Origin: Mucilaginibacter robiniae
GTDB lineage: Bacteria; Bacteroidota; Bacteroidia; Sphingobacteriales; Sphingobacteriaceae
Assembly (NCBI RefSeq): GCF_012849215.1
Contig: NZ_CP051682.1
Location: forward strand, 2,418,001 to 2,482,000
Length of the DNA: 64,000 bases
Reading direction: 5' to 3'
Each line of letters begins with the position of its first letter. Within the stretch, counting starts at the first letter, position 1. Shown here one piece after another: positions 51,655 to 59,374 of the stretch. Made by a program: the position numbers and the translations under genes. The notes beneath the pieces were generated by a model that was not told the origin of the DNA, did no database searches, and was given only the letters and a program-made list of their open reading frames with translations.

Positions 51655-53214
51655 TTATTCTACCTGGAAGCTGCCGGTAAATTTAGAACCGTCAGGGTAA
51701 TAGCCTGAAATATTAACCATACCATTACGGGTGCTGGTAATAGCTTTATCAATATCGTTAGTGCTATTGATTGGGCTATGGTTCATGTTGGTAATAATTG
51801 AACCTACCGGAATATCAGCATTTTCAAAAAAGCCACCTTCACGAACCTGGGTAACTACCACACCTGAAGCAATATGGAACTTAGCTTTTTGAGCAGGGCT
51901 CAAGGGTTGGAAGCTACCACCCAGTTTGTTATACAACTCTTCGGCTGATTTAGAAACTGCTGCTGTACGATTAGCAACCGGCATATCGCCTTTTAAGGTT
52001 ACAGAAACGTTACGTTCACTACCATTACGCAGTACAGTTAAGTTTACTTTATCGCCAGGTTGCAGACGGCCTACACGTTCTTGCAAGTCTGATGACTCGT
52101 AAATAGTGTTGCCTTCTACTTTGGTAATAATATCAGCTTTTTGTAAGCCTGCTTGTGCAGCACCACCACCAGCAACTACATCGTTTACATACAAGCCAAC
52201 AGTGTTTTTAATGTTCAGCTGTTGTGCAACATCAGGGTTTAGTTCCTGGAAGCTTACACCAATGTAGCCACGTTTAACAGAACCAAATCTTTCTAAATCA
52301 TTCAATACTTTTTTAGCCAGGTTAACCGGTACGGCAAAACCGTAACCTTCGTATGAACCAGTGTGTGAAGCAATCGCTGAGTTAATACCAATCAGCTCGC
52401 CTTTGGTGTTTACCAAGGCACCACCACTGTTACCTGGATTAATAGCGGCATCAGTTTGGATAAATGATTCGATAGCTTTTCTTGGTGCAGGTGCTTGTTG
52501 CTGATAACGGCTACGGCCAAACGGATTGCTGTTTTGATCGTCATCATCGTTATCGCTGCCGATAATACCTATGCTACGGCCTTTCGCACTTACTATACCT
52601 GCAGTAACGGTTGAAGTTAAGTTGAAAGGGTTACCTACAGCCAATACCCACTCGCCTACACGTACATCATCAGAGTTACCTAATTTTACGATAGGCAGGT
52701 TAGTGGCACTAATTTTAATCAGCGCCAAGTCAGTGTTCGGGTCGGTACCAATTACTTTAGCTTCAAACTCGCGGTGGTCGTTGGTGGTAATCTGCACTTT
52801 GCTGGCATTAGCCACTACGTGGTTGTTGGTTACAATATAACCATCAGGCGAAATGATTACACCTGAACCTGATGCACGTTGTGGTGCTTGTTGCTGTGGA
52901 CGAGCACGCTGACCAAACATTTCACCAAACATCTGCTCTAACTGATCCTGGCCACTACTGCGGCCACTTTGGTTGGCGTTATAGGTAGTACGGATATAAA
53001 CTACAGCCGGTGTTACTGCTGCTGCAGCTTGGGTAAAATCAAGCTCGCCGGCTGATGACATGATCTCAGGCGTACGGTTGCTGGTGAAATAAACTTTTTG
53101 GCGGTCTTCGAAAGTCATCCCTGCATTTGGATCTTTCTCAAATACTTTATAAGTACCGAGCGCCATTGCGCCGCCCAAAAAGGCGGTTAACATGGTTAAA
53201 CCAATTTTTCTCAT
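51655..53214 (-). CDS. HtrA/DegP family periplasmic serine protease
   Basis: 519 residues. N-terminal signal/anchor (MRKIGLTMLTAFLGGAMALG). The trypsin-like domain has catalytic His132 (NNHVVANA), Asp162 (NTDLALIKI) and Ser263 (NPGNSGGALV). Two PDZ domains follow (about 300-400 and 415-515). Low-complexity inserts occur at about 80-115 (Gln/Gly/Arg rich) and 220-245 (Asp/Asn/Gln rich), the latter in the loop region that controls activity in DegP. It degrades or refolds damaged envelope proteins. A promoter with both elements lies upstream at 53262-53293. Confidence 0.92.
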   Translation of the reverse strand: MRKIGLTMLTAFLGGAMALGTYKVFEKDPNAGMTFEDRQKVYFTSNRTPEIMSSAGELDFTQAAAAVTPAVVYIRTTYNANQSGRSSGQDQLEQMFGEMFGQRARPQQQAPQRASGSGVIISPDGYIVTNNHVVANASKVQITTNDHREFEAKVIGTDPNTDLALIKISATNLPIVKLGNSDDVRVGEWVLAVGNPFNLTSTVTAGIVSAKGRSIGIIGSDNDDDDQNSNPFGRSRYQQQAPAPRKAIESFIQTDAAINPGNSGGALVNTKGELIGINSAIASHTGSYEGYGFAVPVNLAKKVLNDLERFGSVKRGYIGVSFQELNPDVAQQLNIKNTVGLYVNDVVAGGGAAQAGLQKADIITKVEGNTIYESSDLQERVGRLQPGDKVNLTVLRNGSERNVSVTLKGDMPVANRTAAVSKSAEELYNKLGGSFQPLSPAQKAKFHIASGVVVTQVREGGFFENADIPVGSIITNMNHSPINSTNDIDKAITSTRNGMVNISGYYPDGSKFTGSFQVE

Positions 53215-53261
53215 ATATACTTTACTTTCTTTTTTTACTTAAATGGTTGCTAAATACTATT

Positions 53262-53293
53262 CAAAATTAATACCATATAGACGATGAAGGCAA
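53262..53293 (-). promoter_or_regulatory. Promoter of the htrA-like gene
   Basis: On the minus strand TTG (53293-53291), a 21-base spacer and TAATTTTG (53269-53262) form a full match to the Bacteroidota -33/-7 consensus, about 48 bases before the protease start. Confidence 0.55.
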
Positions 53294-53343
53294 CCATATG
53301 GTATGTTGTTTTTTGTTAAAAAATGTTAAAGCCCAAATTATTG

Positions 53344-53375
53344 TATTTTTGAGGTGTTGTACCTGCTTCGGCAGG
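53344..53375 (+). promoter_or_regulatory. -7 element and UUCG hairpin in the dapF leader
   Basis: An exact TAnnTTTG match (TATTTTTG, 53344-53351) precedes dapF. The predicted leader contains CCTGC-TTCG-GCAGG (53362-53375), a 5-bp stem closed by a stable cUUCGg tetraloop, 18 bases before the ATG. No T-run follows, so it is not a terminator. Confidence 0.45.
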
Positions 53376-53392
53376 GCTAAAATGTAAAGGTC

Positions 53393-54178
53393 ATGAAGTT
53401 GAAATTCTATAAATATCAGGGCGCCGGCAACGATTTTATTATGTTGGATAATCGCACGGCTAACATTGATCATCATAACCCGCAGTTTATCAGTAAGTTG
53501 TGCGATAGGCGCTTTGGTATTGGCGGAGACGGCTTAATGCTCTTACAAAATAAAGAAGGTTATGACTTTGAAATGATCTATTATAATGCTGATGGACAGC
53601 CCAGCAGCATGTGCGGTAACGGCGGCCGCTGCATTGTAGCTTTTGCCAGATTTTTAAAGGTAATTGACAGCGAGACTAACTTTTTGGCAGTTGATGGCCC
53701 ACACCATGCCAAAATTGCTGAATCGGGTAATTGGGTAAGTTTACAGATGATTGATGTAGATACCCTGAGCCGTGATGCCGAAGCTTACGTGCTGAATACC
53801 GGTTCGCCCCATTACGTACAATTAACCACCAATTTGCAAAACAAAGATGTGTACACTGAAGGCTATGCTATTCGCAATAATGCCACGTATGCGGCTGAAG
53901 GGATTAACATAAACTTTGTAGAGCCACTGGAGGATGGTTATTTCGTACGCACCTTTGAGCGTGGTGTAGAAGACGAAACTTACGCTTGCGGTACAGGGGT
54001 AACCGCAGTGGCTTTAGCTATGGCCCGTCATAACGGGCAAACCGGCAACATCAACACACCCATTAAGGTACTAGGCGGCAACCTGAACATCCGGTTTGAA
54101 GATGATGGTACAAGGTTTAGCAACATATTTTTAGAAGGCCCGGCAGTGCAGGTGTTTGAAGGAGAAATAGAAATTTAG
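53393..54178 (+). CDS. dapF: Diaminopimelate epimerase
   Basis: 261 residues. Converts LL- to meso-diaminopimelate for lysine and peptidoglycan synthesis without a cofactor. The two catalytic cysteines are Cys74 in SSMCGNGGRC and Cys199 in TYACGTGVTA, one in each half of the pseudo-symmetric fold. YQGAGNDFIMLDNR at the N-terminus is a further family marker. It is divergent from the htrA-like gene. Complete, normal length. Confidence 0.95.
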   Translation: MKLKFYKYQGAGNDFIMLDNRTANIDHHNPQFISKLCDRRFGIGGDGLMLLQNKEGYDFEMIYYNADGQPSSMCGNGGRCIVAFARFLKVIDSETNFLAVDGPHHAKIAESGNWVSLQMIDVDTLSRDAEAYVLNTGSPHYVQLTTNLQNKDVYTEGYAIRNNATYAAEGININFVEPLEDGYFVRTFERGVEDETYACGTGVTAVALAMARHNGQTGNINTPIKVLGGNLNIRFEDDGTRFSNIFLEGPAVQVFEGEIEI

Positions 54179-54292
54179 TTGCGTGCATATTTATTGTGCT
54201 TTGTGTTGTGAGGGTTTTTATAGCACTTTACCTATCCTCACGAAGAACTAAAGACCGAGCCATGAGTTTAACAAAAAGTATCAGAAGCAAAC

Positions 54293-54676
54293 ATGAAATT
54301 CATTGGCTATAACTCAGACATCATTAATTACCTGGTTAATGATTTAACCTTATTAAACGCTACGGTCAAGAACTTTAAAAAGCACGTGGTAGAGGGGAGC
54401 CCGGCTATCAGTATTATTTTTGAACTGGCTTATACCGAAGCTGATGTAATGCTCACGTTTAAAGATGTGCTGAAGAATGGTTTTGACAATAACCCAGCTG
54501 ATGAATTATATCAGGTGGACTCCTGTAAGTTTTACCACATTGGTAACAAGGTCTATATCTCCTTAGACCCTGACGAAAGCGAAGAAGGTTACGATACCAT
54601 TTCGGCCGACGATCATGATTTTATAATCAGCCAAAGTGTAGAGGGTTACATTTTTGAAGAAGAGCATGGGGATTGA
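54293..54676 (+). CDS. Hypothetical acidic protein (127 aa)
   Basis: 127 residues, soluble, acidic, without signal peptide: MKFIGYNSDIINYLVNDLT, ISIIFELAYTEADVMLTFKDV, KFYHIGNKVYISLDPDESEE and a very acidic C-terminus. Alternating beta strands suggest a compact domain, but no family is recognised. It lies 114 bases after dapF on the same strand and is followed by a long perfect inverted repeat. Codon use is like its neighbours, so it is probably a real gene. Confidence 0.65.
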   Translation: MKFIGYNSDIINYLVNDLTLLNATVKNFKKHVVEGSPAISIIFELAYTEADVMLTFKDVLKNGFDNNPADELYQVDSCKFYHIGNKVYISLDPDESEEGYDTISADDHDFIISQSVEGYIFEEEHGD

Positions 54677-54679
54677 TTA

Positions 54680-54732
54680 TGACCTTCATGCTGGCACAAG
54701 TATAAAAAAGATAGGTGCCAGCATGAAGGTCA
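54680..54732. repeat. Long perfect inverted repeat between convergent genes
   Basis: An 18-bp perfect stem (arms 54680-54697 and 54715-54732, core CCTTCATGCTGGCAC) encloses a 17-base AT-rich loop. It ends 3 bases before the stop codon of the minus-strand cyclase gene. Its position suggests a transcription stop for both genes, but unlike the other terminators here it has no A/T runs at the base. Confidence 0.6.
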
Positions 54733-54735
54733 AAC

Positions 54736-55149
54736 TTAGCCTACCTGTACGCCGAGTTGTTTTAATATACCCAGTTCGTCTGAACTGCCCCAGCGCTCTA
54801 CCATTTTGCCATTCTCAAAACGGCTAATCTGCATACCTCTGATCTTGATAGACTTGCCGGTAGCCGGTATGCCGTTGAAGTTGCCTTGGTGGGTTCCGGT
54901 TGCTGTGTAGGCAAAGGCTACATTATTCTCATCGGCCACCAAGTGTTCTACTTCCACTTTAAAATCCGGGAAGGCAGTTCGCATCATGGTGAAAAAATGC
55001 ATGTAACCTTCCGGGCCTAATAGTTGGCCAGGTGCCGGATCGTTATCTAGAGCATTAGGTGCTACTACCTCTTTAAACAATTCAAAGTTGCCAGTATTTA
55101 CCGCTTCTCCAAATTTTTGCTGAGCTTCTATATTAAGTTGTTTACTCAT
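54736..55149 (-). CDS. SnoaL-like ester cyclase family protein
   Basis: 137 residues from the ATG at 55149 (the frame is open to 55188). Single SnoaL-like domain of the polyketide-cyclase/ester-cyclase group: FKEVVAPNALDNDPAPGQLLGPEGYMHFFTMM, FPDFKVEVEHLVADENNVAFAYTATGTHQG, GKSIKIRGMQISRFENGKMVERWG. These NTF2-fold proteins bind or cyclise small hydrophobic ligands, but most genomic copies have no known substrate. It stands alone; convergent with the hypothetical gene at 54293. Confidence 0.82.
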   Translation of the reverse strand: MSKQLNIEAQQKFGEAVNTGNFELFKEVVAPNALDNDPAPGQLLGPEGYMHFFTMMRTAFPDFKVEVEHLVADENNVAFAYTATGTHQGNFNGIPATGKSIKIRGMQISRFENGKMVERWGSSDELGILKQLGVQVG

Positions 55150-55357
55150 AATTCGTTTTTTTAATATCTGTTGCAACACATCAACCAAGAAGGGGTTTTT
55201 AAACTACTTATACTTCATAGCTTTAAAAGGAGTAAGCCGGAAGGATTTGCTGAACATTTTTTAGGTTGAATTTGAGGATACTATTTACAGCGTTCATGAA
55301 CGTTCATACATTCCAAAAAATGAATACCTGTAAACCTGCATAACCAATCAAAATCTT

Positions 55358-55365
55358 TAACTTTG
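55358..55365 (+). promoter_or_regulatory. Exact -7 promoter element, leaderless arrangement
   Basis: TAACTTTG matches TAnnTTTG exactly and ends 4 bases before the ATG at 55370, so the transcript should begin at or next to the start codon. Confidence 0.45.
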
Positions 55366-55369
55366 TATT

Positions 55370-55762
55370 ATGCTGAAAAAATCAGGTATTATAGCTTTAG
55401 CACTGCTGTACTTAGTTACGGTATTGGGCTTTGCTATGGACCTGCATTTCTGCGGCAGCTATATGGCCTCCGTACATTTTGAGGCTCCTGGTAAATTACC
55501 GATAGCTAAAGCCAAATGCGGCATGAAAATGAAGTGCTGCAAAAACCAGCACCTTAATGTTAAAGTAAAAGATGCACACCAGAGTGTGTCGGCTTTGGAG
55601 TCGATTAAACTACTGGCTCTGCACTTACCCGTAGCCTTTCTGAATAGCTTTGCTCCTGCTCCGCAACCTGTTACACTGATAGCGCAGCAGCTGAGAGGCC
55701 CGCCTGATTTGCCGGTTAACCTAGTCCCCGTATTTCTTAAGAACTGCAATTTTCGTATCTGA
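55370..55762 (+). CDS. Small membrane/secreted protein of HYC_CC_PP type
   Basis: 130 residues. An N-terminal hydrophobic segment (IIALALLYLVTVLGFA) is followed at once by DLHFCG, then KCGMKMKCCKNQHL, and near the C-terminus RGPPDLP. The H-(Y/F)-C, CC and PP elements in this order match a Bacteroidota family named for them (HYC_CC_PP), whose function is not established. The Cys/His/Met pattern suggests metal handling. It lies 77 bases before a His/Met-rich outer membrane protein. It appears to have a leaderless promoter. Confidence 0.75.
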   Translation: MLKKSGIIALALLYLVTVLGFAMDLHFCGSYMASVHFEAPGKLPIAKAKCGMKMKCCKNQHLNVKVKDAHQSVSALESIKLLALHLPVAFLNSFAPAPQPVTLIAQQLRGPPDLPVNLVPVFLKNCNFRI

Positions 55763-55839
55763 TCAAGCTTGATCGTTCCTGTTCAGGGTGGCGCTCGCTA
55801 TCCTGTGTTTTTTATTCACGATTAAGTATTTGATAAACT

Positions 55840-57264
55840 ATGAAATTGATAAAACTTTCGATAGCCTTGCTGGCTATCAGCATAAGCGCTGCTCAGGCGC
55901 AAACCGACCATACCGTACACTTGCCTACCCACCGGGTACAACACATGCATCACGATAGTACCATGATGATGCATGACACTACCCATCACCCCATGAACCA
56001 CATGATGATGATGTCGAGCCAATACTCGCGCGATTTGCCTATGAACCGTGATGGTTCCGGTTCATCATGGGTACCCGATGCTACGCCTATGTATGGCTAC
56101 ATGATTCATGGTAAAAAGTGGATGAGCATGGTGCATGGCAACATTGTGCCGCGTTATACCAACCAGGATTTGTTTAACAAAGGCAGTCGTGGCGCTTATA
56201 AAGTAGATGCCCCAAACTGGTTTATGGCCATGACGCAGCGTAAAATAGGCGCTAACGGCTTGTTCTCGGTAAATGCTATGTTCTCGTTCGATCCGTTTTT
56301 GGTGGGTAATGGCGGTTATCCGCTGCTGTATCAAACCGGCGAATCCTACAAAGGTGTAAAGCTGGTCGACCGCCAGCACCCGCACGATTTATTTTCGGAG
56401 CTGAGCATCGCTTATGCCCATCGCATAGCTAAAAACACCGATGTATATGCTTCTGTGGGTTATCCTGGCGAACCGGCTTTAGGTCCGCCTACGTTTATGC
56501 ACCGGCTTTCGGCCATGAATATTCCGGATGCTCCGTTAACACACCATTATGCAGATGCTACCCACATTACTTTTGGTGTAGCTACCTTAGGCTTTCGGTA
56601 CAAGGATGTGAAAATAGAAGGCTCTACCTTCAAAGGTCGCGAACCTAACGAAGAGCGTTATGGCTTTGATAGTCCGAAGTTTGATTCCTATTCTGTACGC
56701 CTGTCTTACAATCCATCCAGAGAGTGGGCCTTGCAGGTATCTAACGGCTGGATACACAGTCCGGAAGATTTGGAGCCGCAGCAGAATGTAGATCGTTTTA
56801 CGGCATCAGCTATGAACACGCATTTGCTGAAAGGTGACAACTATATATCGACTACCCTAGTATATGGCCAAAACCATTTTTCAGACAACCATAAAACCTT
56901 GCCATCGGTATTGCTGGAAAGCAACCTGCAACTGCGCAAAACTGCTATTTACGGCCGGTACGAATATGTGCAGAAGGATGCCGACGAATTGGATTTGCAT
57001 GAACTATACACCAGCAACCCCAACTTTAACATTAATGCATTTACATTAGGCATTAACCAGATTTTAGCCACTGTAAAACATACCGATTTGCGTGCTGGTG
57101 TGCAGGCTACAGTTAATGCTTCACCATCTGCCTTAAAAACGTTATATGGAACTGCGCCGGTAGGTTTTGAAGTGTACCTGCGCATTAGCCCTTCTATCAT
57201 GAAAATGATGGGTATGGGCGGGCAGCATAAAAAAGCCATGAAGATGGATGATATGCAGATGTAG
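55840..57264 (+). CDS. His/Met-rich outer membrane beta-barrel protein, probably metal related
   Basis: 474 residues. Signal peptide (MKLIKLSIALLAISISAAQA), then a His/Met-rich stretch (residues 22-62: HRVQHMHHDSTMMMHD, HHPMNHMMMM). The rest has barrel-type alternating aromatic strands (GLFSVNAMFSFDPF, YSVRLSYNPSREWALQVSNGW) and the end is again Met/Lys/His rich (MKMMGMGGQHKKAMKMDDMQM split over the tail). His/Met clusters typically bind copper or silver. With the preceding Cys/His protein it forms a likely metal-handling pair (inference). No known transporter signature. Confidence 0.7.
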   Translation: MKLIKLSIALLAISISAAQAQTDHTVHLPTHRVQHMHHDSTMMMHDTTHHPMNHMMMMSSQYSRDLPMNRDGSGSSWVPDATPMYGYMIHGKKWMSMVHGNIVPRYTNQDLFNKGSRGAYKVDAPNWFMAMTQRKIGANGLFSVNAMFSFDPFLVGNGGYPLLYQTGESYKGVKLVDRQHPHDLFSELSIAYAHRIAKNTDVYASVGYPGEPALGPPTFMHRLSAMNIPDAPLTHHYADATHITFGVATLGFRYKDVKIEGSTFKGREPNEERYGFDSPKFDSYSVRLSYNPSREWALQVSNGWIHSPEDLEPQQNVDRFTASAMNTHLLKGDNYISTTLVYGQNHFSDNHKTLPSVLLESNLQLRKTAIYGRYEYVQKDADELDLHELYTSNPNFNINAFTLGINQILATVKHTDLRAGVQATVNASPSALKTLYGTAPVGFEVYLRISPSIMKMMGMGGQHKKAMKMDDMQM

Positions 57265-57304
57265 TAATAGCATTAAGAATAAAGATTCAAGAATATAGAT
57301 GTAA

Positions 57305-57345
57305 TGCAAAAAAGCTGTTTGGATATCCCAAACAGCTTTTTTGCA
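57305..57345. terminator. Bidirectional intrinsic terminator
   Basis: TGCAAAAAAGCTGTTTGG pairs perfectly with CCAAACAGCTTTTTTGCA around a 5-base loop, with A6 and T6 runs. It ends the outer membrane protein transcript. Confidence 0.85.
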
Positions 57346-57520
57346 TTTAACAAGGTTTGAACACCTTATTAAATGCATGACATACCTAAGATACTTACAG
57401 GTGTTACATGTTTCAGTGTGTAACACCCTGTAACACTGACAAACCATTGGCAGTGGTGGCACTGTTTTGTCAGTACTTTATAGTCTTAACAGGAATGCTG
57501 TCTGACGCTAAACAACCTTT
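57342..57520. repeat. Cluster of consecutive inverted repeats
   Basis: Directly after the terminator, several further inverted repeats follow. One is a 15-bp stem with one mismatch (57342-57356 / 57363-57377) and a 6-base loop. Another is GGTGTTAC/GTAACACC around 57400-57426. TCAGTGT/ACACTGA follows, then ACTGACAA/TTGTCAGT enclosing CAGTG/CACTG (57435-57474). GTAACAC occurs three times. The 268-base convergent gap has no gene. The element could be a structured RNA, a repeat element, or a tandem terminator; none is proven. Confidence 0.5.
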
Positions 57521-57532
57521 ACATACATTATT

Positions 57533-59320
57533 TTACTTTTTTACATATCCTGCCTGGTATTGCAAAGCTTCTATCGCATTAGCCAGATAGGCAAAAGGTG
57601 CATTCCAGTTGATAGCAATTTCATTGACGGCATAAGCCCGGTCATCATCAATATAAGCTTGATTCGGGATGGTGGAAGGTACCTGGATATGATCCTGCAT
57701 ACCAGGGTTGGGTCCGCCAGCCATTAGTCCGGGTACCGGATCGGCAATGCCATCGGCTACCGAAGGGCGATGGTGCGGGTGGCGGGTGCTTTTGCTGCCA
57801 AAGCCGGTTACCATGCAATAACCTGTACCATTGCGGCCTAAAATATAGTCGAGATTACTCAACGCCGCATTTAGATATTTGGCTTGACGGGTAAGTTGGT
57901 AAGCTTGTATTAAAGTGATCCCTTGGTTAGCGGCATCTGAATTGCTTCCCCATCCAAAATCATGTGCCGACCGGCCCATAACGGTTTGATAAGCCGGCAA
58001 CGTAGCTGGGTTAGCTAAGCTATCAGCCAAAGCTAATAGCTGATGGCTAAGCTGCGGAACAGCTTTTTTACCAGCTGCCGTAAGCTGGTTACGGTTGCGG
58101 AGCAAACTATAATAACCTAATGTTTGCACCTGTGCCCATGATGGAATGGTGAACCGGATAGTATTGCTCCATGGAACAGCTTTCAGGTACGTATCATTTT
58201 TTGTGGTAATATAAAGTTCGGCTGCTGCCCACGTCCGCTCATCATCAAAGTGATTATCGCCATAGGCACCGGTTGATACTTTGGGCTCAAAACGGCTGTT
58301 CATCGCATCCTGATCATACACTGCATTCGGGTGCGCTTGTGCCCACTGCCATGCTTTTTCGGCTGCTTTCAGGCAAGAATCTGCTAAACCGGGCAGTTGT
58401 TGATTATAGTTTTCATAAATGCGGCTGGCCTGTGACATTACGGCGGCAAAATCAAGCGTAGCGGCTGTGCCTTTTTGTACTACATAGCGAGGCTGTACGG
58501 CTTTGTCGGGCATCACCATACCATCAAAAGCCGCATTGGTAAGTTTATGGTACACACCGCCATCATTAGGGTCTTGCATGGTGAGCATCCAACGCAAATT
58601 CCATAAGGCTTCATCCAGTAAGTCGGGCACCTGATTATTGCTTTCCGGGATATTGAGCTTTACGGTTTTTACATATGTTGGAAAGTCCTCGTACAAAGAC
58701 AGCAACGTGCCCATGCTGATTCCGCTGTTTACTATATATTTATTGTAATCGCCTGCATCGTACCAACCTCTGGAAGCCGATATTACCGTGCCTGCGGGCC
58801 GTTGTGCTGTAGCTGCCGATGGATGAACAAGCACAGCAGTATCAGGATGCCCCGCTGCCCGGGCCCACTTACCGGCATACTTTTCAGGCAAAGCAGTAGA
58901 AACCCTCTGGTAATAAAAAGCTTTGATAGCCCCTGCTGCTACCCCTGCATGTACCTGATTGCCGATTTGAAACAGATATGACTGTCCAACACCAGGCACA
59001 ACCAGCCTATACTGACCGGGTTGTTGCAAGGCGGTAAAATCAGCAACGTAAATAGTACGTCCGGATAAGTCAGGACGGGGCGATGGTTTTAACTTACCGG
59101 AGAAAACTACTTTTTTACCGGGTGTTTGAATGGTAAAAGGCTGTACGTTGCCCGTAAGTACAATAGCCGTTTTAGATGCTGCAGGATAAAAGCCTATCTG
59201 GTTCAGGCGAATGCTATCCGGCGCTGATGAATGCCCTGTCTGGGCAGAAGCAGAAAGCGAAAATAAACAGGTAATACTGCACCAAAGCAAGGAGCGAATA
59301 ATGTTTTTACTGTAAGCCAT
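57533..59320 (-). CDS. Glycoside hydrolase family 9 (endoglucanase type)
   Basis: 595 residues, secreted (signal peptide MAYSKNIIRSLLWCSITCLFSLSASA). An N-terminal Ig-like CelD_N domain (about 35-120, SIRLNQIGFYP) precedes the (alpha/alpha)6 barrel. Catalytic base region WYDAGDYNKY (Asp188, Asp191), substrate loop KSTRHPHHRPSVADG, and general acid Glu567 in AVNEIAINWNAPF are all present. GH9 enzymes are mostly cellulases, with some exo-glucosaminidases. The neighbouring GH2 is 54 bases upstream in the same operon, which leaves both glucan and chitosan-type substrates possible. Confidence 0.9.
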   Translation of the reverse strand: MAYSKNIIRSLLWCSITCLFSLSASAQTGHSSAPDSIRLNQIGFYPAASKTAIVLTGNVQPFTIQTPGKKVVFSGKLKPSPRPDLSGRTIYVADFTALQQPGQYRLVVPGVGQSYLFQIGNQVHAGVAAGAIKAFYYQRVSTALPEKYAGKWARAAGHPDTAVLVHPSAATAQRPAGTVISASRGWYDAGDYNKYIVNSGISMGTLLSLYEDFPTYVKTVKLNIPESNNQVPDLLDEALWNLRWMLTMQDPNDGGVYHKLTNAAFDGMVMPDKAVQPRYVVQKGTAATLDFAAVMSQASRIYENYNQQLPGLADSCLKAAEKAWQWAQAHPNAVYDQDAMNSRFEPKVSTGAYGDNHFDDERTWAAAELYITTKNDTYLKAVPWSNTIRFTIPSWAQVQTLGYYSLLRNRNQLTAAGKKAVPQLSHQLLALADSLANPATLPAYQTVMGRSAHDFGWGSNSDAANQGITLIQAYQLTRQAKYLNAALSNLDYILGRNGTGYCMVTGFGSKSTRHPHHRPSVADGIADPVPGLMAGGPNPGMQDHIQVPSTIPNQAYIDDDRAYAVNEIAINWNAPFAYLANAIEALQYQAGYVKK

Positions 59321-59374
59321 AAGGGTAGATGCTATAAAACGTCAGAGGCACCAACAGGTGCCTCTGACAAATGA

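Noticed and set aside
57447-57470. Sequence TGGCACTGTTTTGT resembling a sigma-54 promoter
   Set aside because: The -12 GC is missing at the required distance, and no plus-strand gene follows; the next gene is on the minus strand.
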